Positions 60,008 to 64,000 of a DNA stretch of 64,000 nucleotides are shown here, in pieces. The notes under the pieces are model-generated. The model saw only the letters and a program-made list of their open reading frames with translations. It did no database searches and was not told the DNA's origin. Made by a program: the position numbers and the translations under genes. Numbering within the stretch: position 1 is the first letter of the stretch; every line of letters begins with the position of its first letter. This DNA is from Microbacterium murale (GTDB taxonomy: Bacteria; Actinomycetota; Actinomycetes; Actinomycetales; Microbacteriaceae), in assembly GCF_014635185.1 (NCBI RefSeq), contig NZ_BMCM01000003.1, positions 509,700 through 573,699 of the forward strand. The letters run 5' to 3'.

Positions 60008-62818
60008 TCACCGGGACGCATCGAGTTCGGGGATGACCACACGCTGCGGGGCGCGGCCGGCGTGGATCGTCCATGCCCGCCCCGCATGCGGTTCGGCGAA
60101 CGGCGGCAGTTCTCGGATGCTCGCGAATGATCGCAGCTCTCCCGCGCATTCGGCGAGGAACAGCATCTCGCCTTCGAGTCGGATCCGCTGCCACAACGGC
60201 CACTGGCGCTGCCAGCTGTCGGCGTCGCCGACCAGTATCGTCGGCGACGCCCCGGACGAGATAGCGGCTCCCTGCACTCCGACGACCGGCAGCGACGACG
60301 GTGATTCCTGGGTGTGATCGGCGACCGGTGAGACCACGTGATCCGGATAGGCGGCTCGCAGGCACTCAACGACCCGCCGAACGCCGAGTGCGATCACGCC
60401 GACCACGCGCGCGGTCGGCGTCCAACGCTGCACGGCCACCGCTCCGGTGGCACCTGTTTCCTCGGATGCGTCAGTCCAGACGATCTGCACCTCGCGATCA
60501 TCGACTCTGCCGCGGCCTGCCGGGCGGTCACGACGGTAGCCGTCGTTGTCGCCGCCTGCGGCGAGATGCTCCATCTTGGTGCCCATCCGCAGCAGCATCC
60601 GCGTCGGTAGAGCCTCGATCACACGAGAGGTCTGGCCGGACGCGCGCCCTGTGGTGATGACGACAGTGCATCCTCGCGCCGCAGCCGAGCGCACCAGCTT
60701 CTCCATCCGCTCCAGGAACGCCTGTGCATACTCCACCGGGAATGCGGCGAGAAGCTGATCGAGGTCATCGCACAGCACGAGCTCCGGTGCGGACGCGCCG
60801 GCGTCGAGCACCCCGGCCAATGCATCCCAGGCGCGCTCCGGGTCGGCACGCAGCACCACCGACCGCGCGCTCTGTCTCGCCAGGGCGCGCAGCAGAGACG
60901 TGCGCCCCGAGCTGCTGCCCCCGATCGCCGCGAGGCCTCGGTCGATTCCCGGCCGCAGCAGCATGGGTGTCTGGCACTGTCGTTCCGGTTCATCCGTGAG
61001 TCCGACCAGCAACGCATTGTCGTGCGGGTGGGCGGCGGCCATTTCGTCGAGATCGAGCCGCCGCGGCAACGGCGCGAGCCACGGACTCACCGGCTCGCGG
61101 GCGTCCTGCCATCGGGTGCCGATCTCGCGCAGGTCGCCCGCACCGGTGAGGGCGACGCGCACAGCCACCGCTGCCGTGTCCTGCGGACGGCGGACGAACG
61201 CCAGGCCCCGAGAGGCCGCACCCCCGGGCAGCTCGGCCGCGTCATCGGATCCGATGACGAGTCGGCTGTCCGCTGCCTCTGTCACACGCAGGCTCACCCG
61301 AAGGGGGCAGTTCGCTGCAAGCCCGTCACGGATGACCCCCGCCGCTCGCTGCGTGCCGAGGATGAGGTGCATCCCGAGCGCCCTGCCACGGGCGGCGACA
61401 TCGGAGAAGACAGCGCCGAGGTCTGGATGCTCCTGCAGCAGCGCGGCGAACTCATCCACGACGATCACGAGCCGCCCCAGCCGACCTGACGCCTCAGCGA
61501 CGCTTCGCACGGCGAGCTCGGCGAGCACCGCCTCGCGCCGACGAAGTTCCGCCGTGAGACTCTCGACTCCGCGTCGCGCGCCCTCCTCATCGAGGTCGGT
61601 GATCACCGCAGCGACATGCGGAAGGGCCCGCAGCGGGTCGAATGCCGTGCCGCCCTTGAAGTCGGCCAGCACGAATGCCACCTCGTCCGGGCCGTGCGAG
61701 CGCGCCATCGAAGTGATCCAGGTGACGAGCAGCTCACTCTTGCCGGAACCGGTCATCCCCGTCACGATGGCGTGCGGACCGTCCTCGACCAGGTCGAGCA
61801 CGAGATCGGTGCTCTCGGTGCGGCCGATCACGGCGGCAAGACCGGCACGCCCCGCCTCCGCAGGCAGCACCAGCTCCCCCAGCGCCACGATGTCCGGCAG
61901 CTGTGCCGCATCGCCTTCCCGCTCGGCACTGCCGGCGGCGATCGCCATCGCCTGCGCGCGGGAGAGACATTCCACCGCGATCTCCTCGATGCCTGCCGAG
62001 GTCCGGAGCCGCGCCCGTGCCGGATCTGCGACGTCGATGAGCGTCGTCACTCCCTCCGGCACTTCGTCATCCGTCCCGCACACGCGTATCTGCGCCGCGG
62101 CGCCCACACATTCCTCATCTCCCACCACGACGGCGAGCCGCCACGCTCCGCGCCGGGTTCTTCCGGCGTGCGGGAAGCCTGCGAGCCCGAGCACCTCCAA
62201 TCCCCCGCCGACGAGTGCGAGCTGTCCGGGGGCATGACGCAGACACAGTTGCACCACCAGCGCCCTGGCGGCAGCGCCGGCGATGGGCGCGGGTCCGCGC
62301 AGACAGATTCCGCGTCCCATCGCGACGGTGATCGGAACGCCCGCCACTTGAGATGCACGTTCTCTGAAGGCACGGGCGCGTTCACCGTCATCGCCGGTCA
62401 CCCGGAGTGCACTGCGCCTGGCTCCTGAACCGACGACGATCGGCGTCGAATCGTCGATCGGCCGCAGATCCCGCAGGGGCGCATCCATGACGGATGCCGC
62501 CGCGTCCGGGTGAACACGCCTCAGCTCACGACGTTCGATCTGATGACGGCGCATCAGGTCCTGCTCGGCACGGCGCCACCCGGCGGTCTCGTCATCGGCG
62601 GCGGCCCGTCGTTCGCGGCGTCGAGTGCGCAGACCGTCCAGCAGCGAAGCGCCGATCATCAGAGGGCCGAGCGCGGCGAAGCAGAGCGAGAACACCGATC
62701 CGGTGATGAGCCACAGCACGACGCCGGCGGCGATCGGCACGACGGCGGCGAGTACGGGGACGGGCTGGCGTCGAGGCTCGGCGGCGACGGCGGGAAGCGT
62801 GAGCGGTTCGAGGTCCAT
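60008..62818 (-). CDS. FtsK/SpoIIIE-type ATPase, EccC-like
   Basis: About 936 residues from ATG 62818 (upstream GAGG is close, so the start is uncertain). Two hydrophobic segments lie at about residues 20-60. The first ATPase near residue 350 has GMTGSGKSELLVTW (Walker A) and LVIVVDEFAALL (Walker B) with VLADFKGGTAF, typical of FtsK/EccC. A second ATPase-like domain near 630 has GGSSSGRTSLLRAL, where the P-loop Lys is Arg, and LVLCDDLDQLL, so it is probably degenerate. The layout resembles type VII secretion ATPases, but no EccB/D/E or WXG100 gene is in the window. The next gene is a PP2C phosphatase on the same strand. Confidence 0.82.
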   Translation of the reverse strand: MDLEPLTLPAVAAEPRRQPVPVLAAVVPIAAGVVLWLITGSVFSLCFAALGPLMIGASLLDGLRTRRRERRAAADDETAGWRRAEQDLMRRHQIERRELRRVHPDAAASVMDAPLRDLRPIDDSTPIVVGSGARRSALRVTGDDGERARAFRERASQVAGVPITVAMGRGICLRGPAPIAGAAARALVVQLCLRHAPGQLALVGGGLEVLGLAGFPHAGRTRRGAWRLAVVVGDEECVGAAAQIRVCGTDDEVPEGVTTLIDVADPARARLRTSAGIEEIAVECLSRAQAMAIAAGSAEREGDAAQLPDIVALGELVLPAEAGRAGLAAVIGRTESTDLVLDLVEDGPHAIVTGMTGSGKSELLVTWITSMARSHGPDEVAFVLADFKGGTAFDPLRALPHVAAVITDLDEEGARRGVESLTAELRRREAVLAELAVRSVAEASGRLGRLVIVVDEFAALLQEHPDLGAVFSDVAARGRALGMHLILGTQRAAGVIRDGLAANCPLRVSLRVTEAADSRLVIGSDDAAELPGGAASRGLAFVRRPQDTAAVAVRVALTGAGDLREIGTRWQDAREPVSPWLAPLPRRLDLDEMAAAHPHDNALLVGLTDEPERQCQTPMLLRPGIDRGLAAIGGSSSGRTSLLRALARQSARSVVLRADPERAWDALAGVLDAGASAPELVLCDDLDQLLAAFPVEYAQAFLERMEKLVRSAAARGCTVVITTGRASGQTSRVIEALPTRMLLRMGTKMEHLAAGGDNDGYRRDRPAGRGRVDDREVQIVWTDASEETGATGAVAVQRWTPTARVVGVIALGVRRVVECLRAAYPDHVVSPVADHTQESPSSLPVVGVQGAAISSGASPTILVGDADSWQRQWPLWQRIRLEGEMLFLAECAGELRSFASIRELPPFAEPHAGRAWTIHAGRAPQRVVIPELDASR

Positions 62819-62875
62819 GACCTCATTGCACGGCATCCGAGGACGGCGGATGCCGTTCTCCACAGCTCCGAGGAG

Positions 62876-63736
62876 CTATTCTTCGGTGGTCTCCGCTGTG
62901 GAGGAAGACTCGGAGGATGATTCTTCGTCGGTCGTGACCGCGTCATCATCTGCGGCGGGATCATGCCCGGCGCGCTCCGCCTGCACGATGATGAGCGTCA
63001 CATTGTCGCGCCCGCCGTTCTCGAGCGCCGCGGCCAGCATCGCATCGGCGGCGACTCCAGGATCGGCGTGCTCCCGCAGGAAATGCTGGATGCCGTAGTC
63101 GGTGAGCTCCTTGGTCAACCCGTCGGAGCAGATCACGAACCGGTCGCCATCGAGCACTTCGATTCCGAGATAGTCCGGCGGCGTGAGCTCGCTCGCCCCG
63201 ACGGCGCGCGTGATGACGTTGCTGTACGGGTGGCTCTCCGCCTCTTCCGCGCTGAGCCGCCCCGAGCTGATCAGCTCCTGCACCACGGAGTGATCGGTCG
63301 TGACCTGAACCAGCCGCTCATCACGCAGCAAATAGACACGGGAGTCGCCGATATTGAGCGAGACCCACCGGGGTTCGTCGTCTGTCGTGTCGAAGAAGAT
63401 GCCGGTGAGAGTCGTACCGGTGCCTTCGTCAGTAGTCTCCGGGTGCGAGGCGATGTCGCCCACAGCCTGCGTGAGGGCATTCTCGATGCCTGCCGTGCCG
63501 ACCTCACCGGAGTCGACGACTTCCTGCAGGCGCGCGATCGTGCTCTGACTCGCGATCTCGCCGCCCGCATGCCCGCCCATGCCGTCGGCTACGACGAACA
63601 GCGGGTACTGCGCCAGGAACGCATCCTGATTGTTGTCCCGGCGGCGCCCGGTATCGGTCACTCCAGCCCAGGCCAGGACGATCTCCCCGCCGTCCGGGGC
63701 CGCGACGCGATGGGTCTGCGTGGACGTCTCAGACAA
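62876..63736 (-). CDS. PP2C-family Ser/Thr protein phosphatase
   Basis: 286 residues from TTG 63736, supported by GGAGG six nt upstream. The metal-binding motifs are TDTGRRRDNNQDAFL, FVVADGMGGHAGGE, LNIGDSRVYLLRD and ENGGRDNVTLIIVQA. A Ser/Glu/Asp-rich tail ends the protein. In actinobacteria such phosphatases usually oppose Pkn Ser/Thr kinases. It lies 57 nt upstream of the EccC-like gene, so the two are probably cotranscribed. Confidence 0.92.
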   Translation of the reverse strand: MSETSTQTHRVAAPDGGEIVLAWAGVTDTGRRRDNNQDAFLAQYPLFVVADGMGGHAGGEIASQSTIARLQEVVDSGEVGTAGIENALTQAVGDIASHPETTDEGTGTTLTGIFFDTTDDEPRWVSLNIGDSRVYLLRDERLVQVTTDHSVVQELISSGRLSAEEAESHPYSNVITRAVGASELTPPDYLGIEVLDGDRFVICSDGLTKELTDYGIQHFLREHADPGVAADAMLAAALENGGRDNVTLIIVQAERAGHDPAADDDAVTTDEESSSESSSTAETTEE

Positions 63737-63849
63737 AGGGTTCCTCCGGGTTGGATGCGACGATTCGAGCGGCCGCAGGATTCTCACACATCGTAGTGGA
63801 AGTACGACATGATCATGTGTCCACGCTATCGGAATCTCCGCCTGGTACG

Positions 63850-63885
63850 ACGAAGGACCCCCGATCACGATCGAGGGTCCTTCGT
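63850..63885 (-). terminator. Hairpin downstream of the partial gene
   Basis: ACGAAGGACCC pairs with GGGTCCTTCGT, an 11-bp stem with a 14-nt loop, placed after the partial gene and before the PP2C gene. No U-run, so strength is uncertain. Confidence 0.6.
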
Positions 63886-63893
63886 TCAGCTCA

Positions 63894-64000
63894 TCAGGCC
63901 GGCGGTTGCGTCGGCGGTGCCGGCGGAGCGGCGGGCGGAGCCGGCGGAGTCGCGGGTGGCGTCGTCGGCGGTGCCGGCGGCGTCGTCGGTGCGGCCGGCG
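63894..64000 (-). CDS. C-terminal Pro/Ala/Thr-rich tail of an incomplete gene
   Basis: Only the last 35 codons are present, ending in TGA at 63894-63896. They read as repeats of PPAPP, PPATPP and PPTQPPA. The start and any domains lie beyond the window. Next to PP2C and an EccC-like ATPase, a membrane or FHA-domain protein with a Pro-rich tail is plausible, but the sequence does not identify it. Confidence 0.6.
   Translation of the reverse strand, partial: PAAPTTPPAPPTTPPATPPAPPAAPPAPPTQPPA

Noticed and set aside
1-64000. CRISPR arrays, prophage, integrons, transposons, rRNA/tRNA clusters
   Set aside because: No regularly spaced repeats, att-like duplications, transposase or integrase motifs, or RNA-gene signatures were found.

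Overview
The window is high-GC chromosomal DNA of an actinobacterium, most likely Microbacterium or another Microbacteriaceae. Evidence: the paired CE1758-type luciferase-like monooxygenase and CE1759-type FMN reductase, a DUF5302 protein, a DUF222/HNH protein, the actinobacterial neighbourhood of rpsO, ribF, truB, rbfA, infB, nusA, proS, ispG, rseP and dxr, frequent GTG/TTG starts, and many start codons sitting about 6 nt behind a TANNNT box (leaderless promoters). I see no rRNA or tRNA gene, no CRISPR array, no insertion sequence and no phage module. Coding density is very high, and no gene-free stretch exceeds 300 bp.

Layout. 1-8.7 kb: a GT4 glycosyltransferase cut by the window edge, DedA, DUF5302, a C4-dicarboxylate transporter (dctA) divergent from a CitA/DctS-like two-component system, a flavin monooxygenase/FMN reductase pair and a membrane acyltransferase. 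8.8-16.4 kb: an IPNS-like oxygenase, a membrane protein/wHTH pair, rpsO, an MFS exporter with a candidate leaderless uORF, YceI, a cytosolic FKBP, PrsW and a fumarylacetoacetase-family enzyme. 16.4-25.7 kb: aspA, PiT phosphate transporter with a small partner, oligopeptidase B, a second acyltransferase, a second glycosyltransferase and phosphofructokinase. 25.9-41 kb: SNF2 helicase, the truB-ribF operon, a lipoprotein, mutY, the nusA-ylxR-infB-rbfA operon (no rimP seen), a LOG-family protein, proS and a PEP-mutase/isocitrate-lyase-family enzyme. 41-47.8 kb: an RNB ribonuclease, an XRE/2TM regulator, GNAT, AlaX and ispG, then a single-chain PhzE-like anthranilate synthase behind a complete tryptophan attenuator. 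47.9-57.8 kb: DUF222/HNH protein, rseP, a His-rich membrane protein with YcnI, a MurE-like ligase, dxr, an FKBP lipoprotein, PlsC and OsmC. 57.8-64 kb: asparaginase, alanine dehydrogenase, an EccC/FtsK-like ATPase, a PP2C phosphatase and the Pro-rich tail of an incomplete gene.

Functional themes. Nitrogen and C4 metabolism recurs (dctA and its sensor, aspA, asparaginase, ald). The translation/RNA block and the two MEP-pathway genes (ispG, dxr) with the site-2 protease are conserved housekeeping. Two glycosyltransferases, two acyltransferases, PlsC and the MurE-like ligase point to envelope building. The clearest regulatory device is the trp leader: an 11-residue peptide with tandem Trp codons, apparently translated from a leaderless start, followed by mutually exclusive antiterminator and terminator hairpins. 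Less conventional items are the MurE-like ligase with an altered DNPR motif, the lone EccC-like ATPase with PP2C, dyad-rich DNA around the proS start, and the His-rich membrane partner of YcnI. I found no clear new multi-gene system; the window is mainly core chromosome with several interesting local signals.
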